Assembly (NCBI RefSeq): GCF_010730195.1
Contig: NZ_AP022613.1
Coordinates: forward strand, 3,596,001-3,660,000
Source: Mycobacterium conspicuum
Lineage (GTDB): Bacteria > Actinomycetota > Actinomycetes > Mycobacteriales > Mycobacteriaceae
DNA length: 64,000 nt
Direction: 5' to 3'
The stretch's first letter is position 1. Each line of letters opens with the position of its first letter. The notes under the pieces are model-generated. The model saw nothing but the letters and a program-made list of their open reading frames with translations. It ran no database searches and was not told where the DNA came from. This document shows, one piece after another, positions 24,832 to 32,778 of the stretch. Position numbers and translations under genes: made by a program.

Positions 24832-25679
24832 CGCTGATCCTCCAAGAACTCGATGACCAACCGATTGAACAATTCGGCACGCTCCCACTGCATCCAGTGC
24901 CCGGTATGCGGGGTCATCACCAACCGCGCATTCGGCAGCAGGTTGAACAACATCGGGCCACCTGCCGGGCGGTTGACCTTGTCTTCGCGCCCCCACAGCA
25001 CCAGCGTCGGTGTGGTGAGCTCCTTCAGCCGTCGGTCGCGGGTCAGGTCCATCCGCCACAACGTGCGCAGGCCCGACGGGCGGCGCAGCGGCGGGTGCGC
25101 GATCACCTCCGGGTCGATGGATGCCCGGTAGCGCACGTCGATAAGATCGTCGGGCACCGCGGCGCCGTCGTACACCAAATAGGTGCGGATGAACGTGGCG
25201 AGCTTGTCGCGGCTCGGGCCCTCTCCGCCGTAGTAGGACAGCAGGCTTTGCAACCCAGCCGTCGGAAGGCCCCGGGTCGTGCCGATGCCGCCGGGACCCA
25301 TCAAGATCAGCGTGTCGACGCGATGCGGCGTGTCCAGCGCAAGCCGCAGTGCGGCCGCGCCACCGTACGAGTTGCCGACGAGATGCGCTGTGCTAACGCC
25401 GAGTTCGTCGAGCAGGCCGCGAATCATGTCGGCGAGGTACCCGAACGGATCGTGCTGATCGACACCCTTGGCCGACCTTCCGTAGCCCGGCATGTCGGGC
25501 ACGATCACCCGGTAGTGCGCGGCGAGGGCGTCGATGTTCCGCGAGTAGTTCGACACGCCGGACGCGCCGGGGCCTCCGCCGTGCAGCATGACAACAGGCT
25601 CGCCGGTGCCGGCTTCGGCGACGAAGATCGGTTTGCCATCAACAGTGACGGTGTGTTCGGTCAGTGTGCTGGCGGTCAT
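24828..25679 (-). CDS. meta-cleavage product (C-C bond) hydrolase, MhpC/BphD type
   Basis: 283 residues from the ATG at 25679. The LHGGGPGASGVSNY motif (33-46) is diagnostic of C-C bond hydrolases such as MhpC, BphD and HsaD. The triad is Ser104 (GNSYGG), Asp233 (WGREDKV) and His261 (HTGHWMQWE). It should hydrolyse the vinylogous diketone made by the dioxygenase encoded next. Four-base ATGA overlaps join it to both neighbours, so the three proteins are made together. The open frame upstream to 25997 overlaps the monooxygenase gene and is spurious. Confidence 0.9.
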   Translation of the reverse strand: MTASTLTEHTVTVDGKPIFVAEAGTGEPVVMLHGGGPGASGVSNYSRNIDALAAHYRVIVPDMPGYGRSAKGVDQHDPFGYLADMIRGLLDELGVSTAHLVGNSYGGAAALRLALDTPHRVDTLILMGPGGIGTTRGLPTAGLQSLLSYYGGEGPSRDKLATFIRTYLVYDGAAVPDDLIDVRYRASIDPEVIAHPPLRRPSGLRTLWRMDLTRDRRLKELTTPTLVLWGREDKVNRPAGGPMLFNLLPNARLVMTPHTGHWMQWERAELFNRLVIEFLEDQR

Positions 25680-27217
25680 GCGGTGACTCCTGCGTGAACC
25701 GGCGTGGCGAACGGCGGTGCCGGCAACGGTCCGCCGGCTGACGCGGCGGCGTAGACGAACCCGTCGGGGCGCAGCACCACCGCGGCGGCCTTCTTGGCGC
25801 GCAGCCACCGGGTCAGCGCGCCGTCGTCGTCGCCGAGATCGGACACGGATAGCGTCAGAGCGCCCAGCTTTTCCCACAGCTCGGCTCCGGGTGGCACCTC
25901 GCCCAAATGGATTACCGCCCAACGCCCGCCGATCACGTCGTCCAGCCGCACCTTCTCGCCGTCGGAGTTGGTGACCCACGGCTGCGGCAGTTGCCAACCC
26001 ACCGCGGCGTGTGCATCAGCGGCGAAAAAGCCAACGGGGTAACGCGCATCGGGGATCCAGATCAGCTTCTCCGCGATCTCGAGGACACCGGGCAGCCGCG
26101 TCAAATTGCGTAACAGGTGATTTCGCAACCACGCCAACCACTTTCGGCGCTCCGTGATCAACCGGCCGGTGCGTACCGCGCGGCGGGTGACCTCGACGAC
26201 GTGTGGTTTGCGTTCGACCTGATAGGTGTCGAGCAGCGAATCGGGCGCCTGTCCGCGGATCACAGCCGCCAGCTTCCAGCACAGATTGGCCGCGTCGCGT
26301 ACGCCCGCCGACATGCCCTGGCCGATCCACGGTGGCATCGCGTGGGCGGCGTCGCCGGCCAAAAAGACCCGGCCGACGCGCCACCGGTCGGCGACGCGCA
26401 CGTGGTGGCTGTAGATGACCGCGCGCAGGATCTTTACGTGCTCCTCGGTGATGCCTTGATCGTGCAGGACCTGCCACACGGCCTCGTCGGTGACGAGTTT
26501 CTTCTCGTCCTCGCCGGCGCGGGCGGGGTACTCCCAGCGGTGATGCCCCAGCGGCGTCGGGCAGTCGACCGTCGGGCGCTCGGGGTTGCAGTGGAACCGC
26601 AGCCAGTCGTGGCGGTCCCACTCGCGGATCACCTCGGTGTCGATGACGACCCAACGCTCGGTGTAGGTGCGTCCGGCGTAGCCGACGCCCAACAGGCCGC
26701 GGGTCGGCGACGATCCGCCGTCGGCCGCGATGACGTAGGACGCACGTAGCCGCCTGAGGGTGTCGGAGCGCAAATCGGCCAGCACGAGTTCAACGCATGA
26801 GTCCTGATCGGCGACGCGTAGACATTCGTGCTCGAGGAGGAGCCGCACGTTGTCGAACCGGGCGACCCCCTCGCGCAGCACCTGGTCGACCGCCGGTTGA
26901 TAGATGAACTGCTGCGGCGGATGCCCACAGCCGCGGGACGTCATCTTGGTTTCGATAAACGGCACCCCGTCGGCGTCAACCCAGGTCAGCGGTCGGCCCG
27001 GCAGCATGTCCCGCTGCAGCCGGTCGGCCAGGCCGACGGACTGCCAGATCCGCATCACCTCCTCGTCGGTGGAGATGGCCCGCGCCCGGCCGTAGATGTC
27101 GGGGTCACGTTCGATGACGACAACCTGCAGGCCAAGGCGCCCAAGAAGATTGGCGGCGGTCGCGCCCGTCGGCCCGTAACCGACGATCGCCACGTCGTAG
27201 ATCGGATCCTCGGTCAC
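25676..27217 (-). CDS. FAD-dependent aromatic hydroxylase, MhpA-like
   Basis: 513 residues, GTG start at 27217. It is a class A flavoprotein monooxygenase: dinucleotide-binding VGYGPTGATAANLLG (13-27), DG motif AADGGSSPTRG (165-174) and GD motif FLAGDAAHAMPPWIGQGM (285-302). The C-terminal thioredoxin-like tail is typical of 3-(3-hydroxyphenyl)propionate hydroxylases. It should ortho-hydroxylate a phenolic substrate with NAD(P)H and O2 to give the catechol for ring cleavage. It is the first gene of the operon, controlled from the divergent region with two palindromes at 27250-27283. Confidence 0.88.
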   Translation of the reverse strand: MTEDPIYDVAIVGYGPTGATAANLLGRLGLQVVVIERDPDIYGRARAISTDEEVMRIWQSVGLADRLQRDMLPGRPLTWVDADGVPFIETKMTSRGCGHPPQQFIYQPAVDQVLREGVARFDNVRLLLEHECLRVADQDSCVELVLADLRSDTLRRLRASYVIAADGGSSPTRGLLGVGYAGRTYTERWVVIDTEVIREWDRHDWLRFHCNPERPTVDCPTPLGHHRWEYPARAGEDEKKLVTDEAVWQVLHDQGITEEHVKILRAVIYSHHVRVADRWRVGRVFLAGDAAHAMPPWIGQGMSAGVRDAANLCWKLAAVIRGQAPDSLLDTYQVERKPHVVEVTRRAVRTGRLITERRKWLAWLRNHLLRNLTRLPGVLEIAEKLIWIPDARYPVGFFAADAHAAVGWQLPQPWVTNSDGEKVRLDDVIGGRWAVIHLGEVPPGAELWEKLGALTLSVSDLGDDDGALTRWLRAKKAAAVVLRPDGFVYAAASAGGPLPAPPFATPVHAGVTA

Positions 27218-27249
27218 CGCTGTCTCGCCTTCGTGTCAGACTTGATTCT

Positions 27250-27283
27250 GTAACGATCGCTACGCTAGTGTAGTGATCACTAC
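27250..27283. promoter_or_regulatory. tandem TetR operators in the hydroxylase/tetR divergent promoter
   Basis: GTAGTGATCACTAC (27270-27283) is a perfect 14-base palindrome. GTAACGATCGCTAC (27250-27263) is a related, imperfect one. Their centres are 20 bases apart, about two helical turns, so dimers would bind the same DNA face. Placement between divergent regulator and operon fits autoregulated TetR control. Confidence 0.75.
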
Positions 27284-27302
27284 AGAGTCAAGGAGTTTTT
27301 CC

Positions 27303-27947
27303 GTGGTCGAGTCGCAAGAGCCAAAGAGGCGCCGCCGCGTCGACGGCGAGGCGTCCCGGACCCGCATCCTCGATGCGGCCACCGAGATCGCCAGCGAGCG
27401 CGGCTACGAGGGCACCAGCATCGGGCTGGTCAGCACCAAGTGCGGCCTTCCGGCCAGTTCGATCTACTGGCACTTCAAGGACAAGGACGATTTGCTTGCC
27501 GCGGTCATCGAACGCAGCTTCGCGCAATGGCTTTCGGCGTGGGAGATGCCGGTCGACGGCACGCCGCGCGAGCGACTGATCGGGTTGGCACAGCAGGTCG
27601 CCAAGGCGCTGCTCGACTCCCCCGATTTCCTGCGCCTGGGCCTGATGCTCGCCCTGGAGCGTCGACCCGTCGAACCGCGGGCGCGGGCCATGTTCATCTC
27701 TGTCCGCGCCCAGGCGTTCGACATGCTCGCCGGCACTATTCGCGCGCTGATTCCCGGCCTGACCGACGCGCAGGTCCAGCGGTTGGCCAGCTATGGAATC
27801 GCCGGCGCCGACGGGGCATTTCTGGCCCAGGGAATCGACGGCGACTCGGTTGATCTAGTGGCACTTTTCGAGATCCACTTCACCGCCGTCTACGACTCGG
27901 CTTTGCGCATGGTCGCCGACAACACCAAAGCGAACCGTCCAATTTAG
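27303..27947 (+). CDS. TetR-family repressor of the meta-cleavage operon
   Basis: 214 residues from the GTG at 27303, preceded by AAGGAG at a good distance. An earlier GTG at 27273 lies inside the operator and is unlikely. The N-terminal helix-turn-helix (RTRILDAATEIASERGYEGTSIGLVSTKCGLPASSIYWHFKDKDDLL) is classical TetR. The C-terminal ligand domain (about 80-214) is not assignable. Gene position and the paired palindromes indicate that it represses the divergent aromatic operon and itself, with a pathway intermediate as likely inducer. Confidence 0.88.
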   Translation: MVESQEPKRRRRVDGEASRTRILDAATEIASERGYEGTSIGLVSTKCGLPASSIYWHFKDKDDLLAAVIERSFAQWLSAWEMPVDGTPRERLIGLAQQVAKALLDSPDFLRLGLMLALERRPVEPRARAMFISVRAQAFDMLAGTIRALIPGLTDAQVQRLASYGIAGADGAFLAQGIDGDSVDLVALFEIHFTAVYDSALRMVADNTKANRPI

Positions 27948-28035
27948 GCCTAACGCTGCGGTCTTTTTCCAGCTGCAATACGCTCAATGGTTGTTCACAG
28001 ACTTCGTACACGAGGCATACATGAGCAGACCGGAG

Positions 28036-28083
28036 CGATCTTTGCTTAGGCAGATCGACTGACAGGCGAGGGCAGGGCTCGCC
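28036..28083 (+). promoter_or_regulatory. two stem-loops in the leader of the LAL regulator gene
   Basis: CGATCT/AGATCG (28036-28041, 28052-28057) and GGCGAG/CTCGCC (28065-28070, 28078-28083) are perfect 6-base stems. The second ends 1 base before the GTG start and its loop holds the only purine-rich stretch (GGCAGGG), so it could hide the ribosome-binding site. Confidence 0.35.
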
Positions 28084-28084
28084 G

Positions 28085-30835
28085 GTGGCACAGCAAATCG
28101 TCAGTCGACGGTCAGAAGAGGGTGTTCTCGCCGGCTTTCTGGACTCGGTGCCCAACCGGCCGTGCGTCGCCGTCGTTGCCGGCGAGCCCGGCATGGGCAA
28201 GACGACACTGTGGCTGGATGCACTGAGCCGGGCGCGTGAACGGGGCTTTCGGGTGCTGGCCAGCCGCGCGGCCGCGGCCGAATCGGTCCTGGCCTACAGC
28301 GCACTGACCGACCTGTTAGGCAGCGTCGACGACGCGACATGGGCGGACCTGCCCGCCCCCCAGCGGCAGGGTCTGGACGCCGCACTGCTGCGTCGCCGGG
28401 ACGACGCCCATGCCACCGACGAGCGCGCGGTGGCGGCGGCGTTCGTCGCAGTCCTTGAAAAACTCACCGCCGAGGGTCCGGTGTTGATCGCCATCGACGA
28501 CCTGCAATGGCTGGATTCCTCCAGCGCCAACGTCGTGTCGTTCGCCGCACGACGGCTGCCGACCGGCGCGGCGTTGTTGTGCACGACCCGCACCGAAGAA
28601 GCGGTGTTGCGGTTACAGCCGCCCAGGCCCGACGCGGTGCAGCGAATACTGGTGCAGCCCTTTGCGATTGGAGAATTGCATCAAGTTCTGGCACTTCGGC
28701 TGGGCATCTCAATCGCGCGCCCGATGTTGCTGCGCATCCACGAAATCTCTGGGGGCAACCCGTTTTTCGCGTTGGAGCTGGCCCGCGACATCGACATCAA
28801 CCGCCGTCCCGGGGAATTGAGCCTGCCGGGCAGTCTCAACGAGTTGGTCAGCGCACGAATCAGGCAGGTCGCCGGTGGTGCCGAGGATGCGCTGCTCGCC
28901 ATGGCCTGCCTGCCCGATCCGACCGTGCAGATGGTGGCCCAGGCCAGCGACACCACACCGGAACGCCTCATCGAGTTGCTCGGTGCCGCCGAGACCGAAG
29001 CCGTCGTGGCGATCGACGGAAACCGGATCCACTTCACCCATCCGATCCTGGCGCACGGGGTCTACAGCGGCGCGGGCCCGGCTCGGCGCCGCGAAGTGCA
29101 CCGGCGGCTAGCCGAACTCGTCACCGAACCCGAGTTGCGCGCCCGCCACCTCGCCTTGTCCGACACCACCGGCGAACCAAGCACAATTCGAGCCCTCGAC
29201 ACGGCTGCCGAGATCACGCGCAGCAGAGGAGCGCCCGCCGCGGCCGCTGAACTGCTCGAGCTGGCGATCAGCTTGGGCGGCGGGGAGCCGGATCGCAGAA
29301 TCCGCTGCGCCGCATACTATTTCGCCGCCAGTGACCCCGGACGCGCACGCCAGATGCTCGAGGCCGTGGTTGCCGAACTGCCGGCGGGTCCACTCCGTGC
29401 CGAGGCACTCCACCAGCTGGTCGTGGTCCGCGTTTCCGGCGACAGTTTCGCCCAGGCCGCGAGCTTACTGGAGCGTGGCTTGGCCGAGACGGGTGACGAT
29501 ATCGCACTGCGAGTGCAGATGTTGATCACGCTGTCGTTCGCCCGCTTTAACGCGGGCCAACTCCCCGACGCCGTCGGCAGCGTTGACGAGGCCGTAACTG
29601 CCGCCGCCGGGCTCGAAGAGTCGAACCTGCTGAGTCAGGCATTGGGCATGCGGGTGATGCTGCGCTTCCTATACGGCCACGGTTTCGATGTCGACGGGAT
29701 GCGACGCGCCCTCGAATTGGAGAACCGCGAAGCGCCGGTGCCGTCGGTATTCCGTCCCAGCGTGCAAAACGGCTTGCTGCTGGCCTGCACCGGCCAGCTC
29801 GACACGGCCCACGCCGAGATGGGCGCGATGCGGCGGCATTACGTCGACCGCGGCGAAGAGAGCGAACTACTCTTCATCGATTTCCACAGCGCGCTACTGA
29901 ATGTCTGGCGGGGTGAATTCAGCGAAGCGGGCTCGCTCGCCGACGACCTGATGGAGAGGGCCCTGCAGTTGGGGGGCGATCTGCCGCTGTGTGTGGGCCT
30001 GACGGCGCGGGCATTGGTCGCCGCCTACCTGGGACGGGTCGACGAGGCGCGCAGCGACGTCACCGATGCCCTGGCCGCCGGGCAGCGCAGCAACTCGCGC
30101 AGCTTGTCTCAATGGCCGGTCACGGTCTTGGGCTTTCTCGACGTATCGCTGGGCAACTACGCGGCGGCATTGGCGACACTGCAGTCAGAGGTGTCGCGCA
30201 TCCACGCCGCGCCACAGGGCACCGAAATCATCGGCGCCTCATTTGTGCCCGACGCCGTGGAGGCCATGATCCAGTTGGGTCGCCTCGACGAGGCCGAACC
30301 GCTGATCGACACCCTCGAACGCAACGGTCACCGACTCGACCGCCCCTGGATGCTGGCCGTGGGCCTGCGCTGCCGCGCCATGCTGCACGCCGCACGCGGC
30401 GACCTGGACACCGCCACCACCACCGCCGAACACGCGATGGCCCAACACCAACGCCTCCCCATGCCCTTCGAACGAGCCCGCACCCAACTGCTGCTCGGCC
30501 AACTTCAACGCCGACAACGGCACCGCGACACCGCCACCACCACCCTGCGCGAAGCACACCGCACCTTCCAACAACTCGGCACCACACTGTGGGCGCAACG
30601 CGCCACCACCGAACTCACCCGAGGAACCTCGGGCCGACGCCGCGCCGAAGGGCTCACTGACTCCGAACAACGCGTCGCCGAACTCGCCGTCGCCGGCCTG
30701 ACCAACCGCGACATCGCCGCAACGCTGTTCATCAGCCCCAAAACCGTCGAAGTCAACCTCAGTCGCATCTACCGCAAACTCAACGTCCGCTCCCGCATCG
30801 AGCTCTACAAAGCCCTCGCAACCGCCAAAGAGTAG
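28085..30835 (+). CDS. large ATP-binding LuxR-family (LAL/MalT-like) regulator
   Basis: 916 residues from a GTG. The N-terminal AAA-like ATPase has Walker A GEPGMGKT (33-40) and Walker B VLIAIDDLQWLD near residue 138. The central 500 residues are helical TPR-like repeats. The C-terminus is a LuxR/GerE helix-turn-helix (LTDSEQRVAELAVAGLTNRDIAATLFISPKTVEVNLSRIYRKLNV, about 858-902). It is a nucleotide-dependent transcription activator that senses an unknown ligand. The last 450 bases are much richer in C than G on the coding strand, unlike the body of the gene. Target genes are unknown; a 22-base palindrome lies just after the stop. Confidence 0.85.
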   Translation: MAQQIVSRRSEEGVLAGFLDSVPNRPCVAVVAGEPGMGKTTLWLDALSRARERGFRVLASRAAAAESVLAYSALTDLLGSVDDATWADLPAPQRQGLDAALLRRRDDAHATDERAVAAAFVAVLEKLTAEGPVLIAIDDLQWLDSSSANVVSFAARRLPTGAALLCTTRTEEAVLRLQPPRPDAVQRILVQPFAIGELHQVLALRLGISIARPMLLRIHEISGGNPFFALELARDIDINRRPGELSLPGSLNELVSARIRQVAGGAEDALLAMACLPDPTVQMVAQASDTTPERLIELLGAAETEAVVAIDGNRIHFTHPILAHGVYSGAGPARRREVHRRLAELVTEPELRARHLALSDTTGEPSTIRALDTAAEITRSRGAPAAAAELLELAISLGGGEPDRRIRCAAYYFAASDPGRARQMLEAVVAELPAGPLRAEALHQLVVVRVSGDSFAQAASLLERGLAETGDDIALRVQMLITLSFARFNAGQLPDAVGSVDEAVTAAAGLEESNLLSQALGMRVMLRFLYGHGFDVDGMRRALELENREAPVPSVFRPSVQNGLLLACTGQLDTAHAEMGAMRRHYVDRGEESELLFIDFHSALLNVWRGEFSEAGSLADDLMERALQLGGDLPLCVGLTARALVAAYLGRVDEARSDVTDALAAGQRSNSRSLSQWPVTVLGFLDVSLGNYAAALATLQSEVSRIHAAPQGTEIIGASFVPDAVEAMIQLGRLDEAEPLIDTLERNGHRLDRPWMLAVGLRCRAMLHAARGDLDTATTTAEHAMAQHQRLPMPFERARTQLLLGQLQRRQRHRDTATTTLREAHRTFQQLGTTLWAQRATTELTRGTSGRRRAEGLTDSEQRVAELAVAGLTNRDIAATLFISPKTVEVNLSRIYRKLNVRSRIELYKALATAKE

Positions 30836-30845
30836 GAAAAACCCT

Positions 30846-30867
30846 GATTTGAGACCGGTCTCAAATC
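30846..30867. promoter_or_regulatory. perfect 22-base palindrome (candidate operator)
   Basis: GATTTGAGACC (30846-30856) is followed directly by its exact reverse complement (30857-30867) with no loop. It is 10 bases after the LAL stop and 14 bases before the ATG at 30882. The lack of a loop favours a dimeric protein-binding site over a terminator. Confidence 0.65.
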
Positions 30868-30881
30868 GTTACCGTGGGGCG

Positions 30882-31172
30882 ATGGACGGCACTGACGCGG
30901 GCTTGCAGCGATTTCTCGTCGAGTGGTATGGACCGCGGACACCCGTGCGGTTCATCGAGGAAACGGCCGGGCGTATCAATGACGGCGCCGCATCCGTCTC
31001 GGCACTGGGTATCCAGGTTCGGTTGCTGATGGCGTTGGCCGTCCCGGCGGACGACTACGCGTTCGGCGTGTTCGCCGCCGAATCGGCAGAGGCCGTCGCG
31101 CAATTGTGTGCCGATGCGGGCGCCCCGGCGGAACGCATCAGCACGGCCGTGGGATGGTCACGCGACTGCTGA
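30882..31172 (+). CDS. small DUF4242-like protein
   Basis: 96 residues from the ATG at 30882. The pattern RFLVEWYGPRT, a central VRLLMALAVPADDYAFGVFAAESAEAVAQLCADAGAPAERI and a short tail resembles small ferredoxin-fold DUF4242 (SCO4226-type) proteins. Function is unknown. A perfect 22-base palindrome lies 14 bases upstream, so expression is probably tightly controlled. It converges with the short gene at 31174, with one base between the stops. Confidence 0.65.
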   Translation: MDGTDAGLQRFLVEWYGPRTPVRFIEETAGRINDGAASVSALGIQVRLLMALAVPADDYAFGVFAAESAEAVAQLCADAGAPAERISTAVGWSRDC

Positions 31173-31173
31173 T

Positions 31174-31419
31174 TCAAAACGGCCGCACACTTTGATCGCT
31201 CACGGACATCCCGTGTCCGCTACCGCCGTTGGTGAACGTTGTGCCGTCCGCTGCGGGCACGATGGTCCAGCCCTGCGCGGTGTAGGTCTGATCGTTCAGC
31301 GTGATGCGACCGTCCAGCGCACCCAAATCGGCTTCCATCCAATGGAATTCGCTGCGGAGTTGACGCTGGCGGTGTGGAAGTGGCGATGCATCAGGGATTT
31401 CCCTATCATTTCGCACCAT
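31174..31419 (-). CDS. small hypothetical protein
   Basis: 81 residues from the ATG at 31419, or 54 residues from an internal ATG at 31338. The C-terminal half (MEADLGALDGRITLNDQTYTAQGWTIVPAADGTTFTN, then GHGM) has a regular beta-strand pattern with protein-like composition, unlike a shadow frame. I do not recognise a family. It lies head to head with the DoxX-like gene. Confidence 0.5.
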   Translation of the reverse strand: MVRNDREIPDASPLPHRQRQLRSEFHWMEADLGALDGRITLNDQTYTAQGWTIVPAADGTTFTNGGSGHGMSVSDQSVRPF

Positions 31420-31474
31420 GACGGGCCGGCGGACCGCCGCCAGGCGTCTCGTGGGCACCCGGCACAATGAGGCC

Positions 31475-31867
31475 ATGACCAGCACCCCAGCACTTCCCCG
31501 CGACCCCAACCAGACGCTCGCCTACCGAATCGCGGCGTTGCTGATCGGCGTGGGCACCGTCCACTTCTTGGCCCCCAAACCATTCGACGAGATCGTCCCC
31601 GCCGAGCTGCCCGGCAGCCCCCGGCTCTACACCTACGTCTCGGGAGTAGCCGAGGTAGGCATCGGCGCGCTGCTGCTGGCCCGCGGCACCCGGCGGTTCG
31701 GCGCGCTGGCGGCCGTCGCACTGTTCTTAGGGGTCTTCCCGGCGAACGTCAACATGTGCCGGTTGTGGTGGGACAAGCCCTGGCCAATGCGGATCGTTGC
31801 GCTGGCCCGGCTGCCGTTGCAGATTCCGATGATCACCGCGGCGCTCAAGGTCAGACGCAACAGTTAA
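31475..31867 (+). CDS. DoxX-like small integral membrane protein
   Basis: 130 residues from the ATG at 31475. Four hydrophobic helices are visible: IAALLIGVGTVHFLAP, YTYVSGVAEVGIGALLLA, FGALAAVALFLGVFPANVNM, and a short one near the C-terminus. This is the DoxX/DoxD-like membrane fold. Family members have been linked to redox stress, but nothing here shows a catalytic site. The following transporter gene begins 1 base after its stop, so the two are one operon. Confidence 0.7.
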   Translation: MTSTPALPRDPNQTLAYRIAALLIGVGTVHFLAPKPFDEIVPAELPGSPRLYTYVSGVAEVGIGALLLARGTRRFGALAAVALFLGVFPANVNMCRLWWDKPWPMRIVALARLPLQIPMITAALKVRRNS

Positions 31868-31868
31868 C

Positions 31869-32738
31869 GTGACCAGCACGGCCGTCGCCGCACTGCTCGC
31901 GCTCGCGGCTGGTTTGATGGTCGCCATCGGTGACGTCCTCGAGCAGCGGTCAGCCCAACAGGTCACGGACCAACCGGTCGGCACGTTGGCGCTGTTCGGC
32001 CGGCTGCTGCGCGATCGCCGGTGGTGGGCGGGCACCTTGGTGGCCGGCGCCGGGTTCGGACTACAGGCCGCCGCGCTCGGTCTGGGGTCGGTGGTGCTGG
32101 TCCAGGCGCTGTTGGTGACCTCGCTGTTGTTCGCGCTGCTGATCAACGCGGGCACACGGCACCGCAGAATCACTCGCGTGCAAGGGATTTGGGCCGTTCT
32201 CCTGACGGCCGCCGTCGCGGTGGTGGTCACCGTCGGTGACCCTCAGCAGGGAACCCCGCGCGGGTCGCTGCGCGCCTGGGCCGTGGTGGCCGCGGTGCTG
32301 GGCTCGGCGATAATCCTGTGCCTGATTGGTGCTCGTATCTTCTCGAGTTCGGTCAAGGCGCTGTTGCTGGGGCTGATCTCGGGTTCGCTCTGGGGTCTGT
32401 TCTCGGTGCTGACCAAGGGCGTGGTGGACCAGATCGGCCGCGGCATCCCGGCGCTGCTGCGCACACCCGAGATCTACGTGTGGGTGGTGGTGGCGATTGC
32501 CGCCACGGCGTGGGAGCAGTCCGCGTTTCGGGCCGGCCCGCTGACCGCGTCACTACCGGCGGTCACCGTCTCCGAGCCCATCGTGGGATCGGTCCTCGGC
32601 GTCGCCGTGTTGGGCGAGACGCTCAACACCGACACCGTCGGCTGGGTCGCGGTCAGCGTGTCGGTCGCGGTGATGGCGGCGGCGACGGTGGCTCTGGCTC
32701 ACAGCCAGGGGGCGTTACGTTCGACAAACGAAAAGTGA
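31869..32738 (+). CDS. DMT/EamA-family membrane transporter
   Basis: 289 residues from a GTG. About nine to ten hydrophobic helices are arranged as two halves, as in drug/metabolite transporters: AALLALAAGLMVAIGDVLEQRSAQ at the start and LTASLPAVTVSEPIVGSVLGVAVLGETL near the end. The second segment is the family signature (P-x-x-x-x-L...GE). It should export or import a small molecule with protons; the substrate is not predictable. It is cotranscribed with the DoxX-like gene. Confidence 0.75.
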   Translation: MTSTAVAALLALAAGLMVAIGDVLEQRSAQQVTDQPVGTLALFGRLLRDRRWWAGTLVAGAGFGLQAAALGLGSVVLVQALLVTSLLFALLINAGTRHRRITRVQGIWAVLLTAAVAVVVTVGDPQQGTPRGSLRAWAVVAAVLGSAIILCLIGARIFSSSVKALLLGLISGSLWGLFSVLTKGVVDQIGRGIPALLRTPEIYVWVVVAIAATAWEQSAFRAGPLTASLPAVTVSEPIVGSVLGVAVLGETLNTDTVGWVAVSVSVAVMAAATVALAHSQGALRSTNEK

Positions 32739-32778
32739 ATACCGGACTCGGCCGGCCACGACGCAGGGCAACGACGCG

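Noticed and set aside
30836..30867. 22-base palindrome considered as a terminator for the LAL gene
   Set aside because: It has no loop and no following U-rich run, and its spacing to the next ATG fits an operator better; a dual role cannot be excluded.
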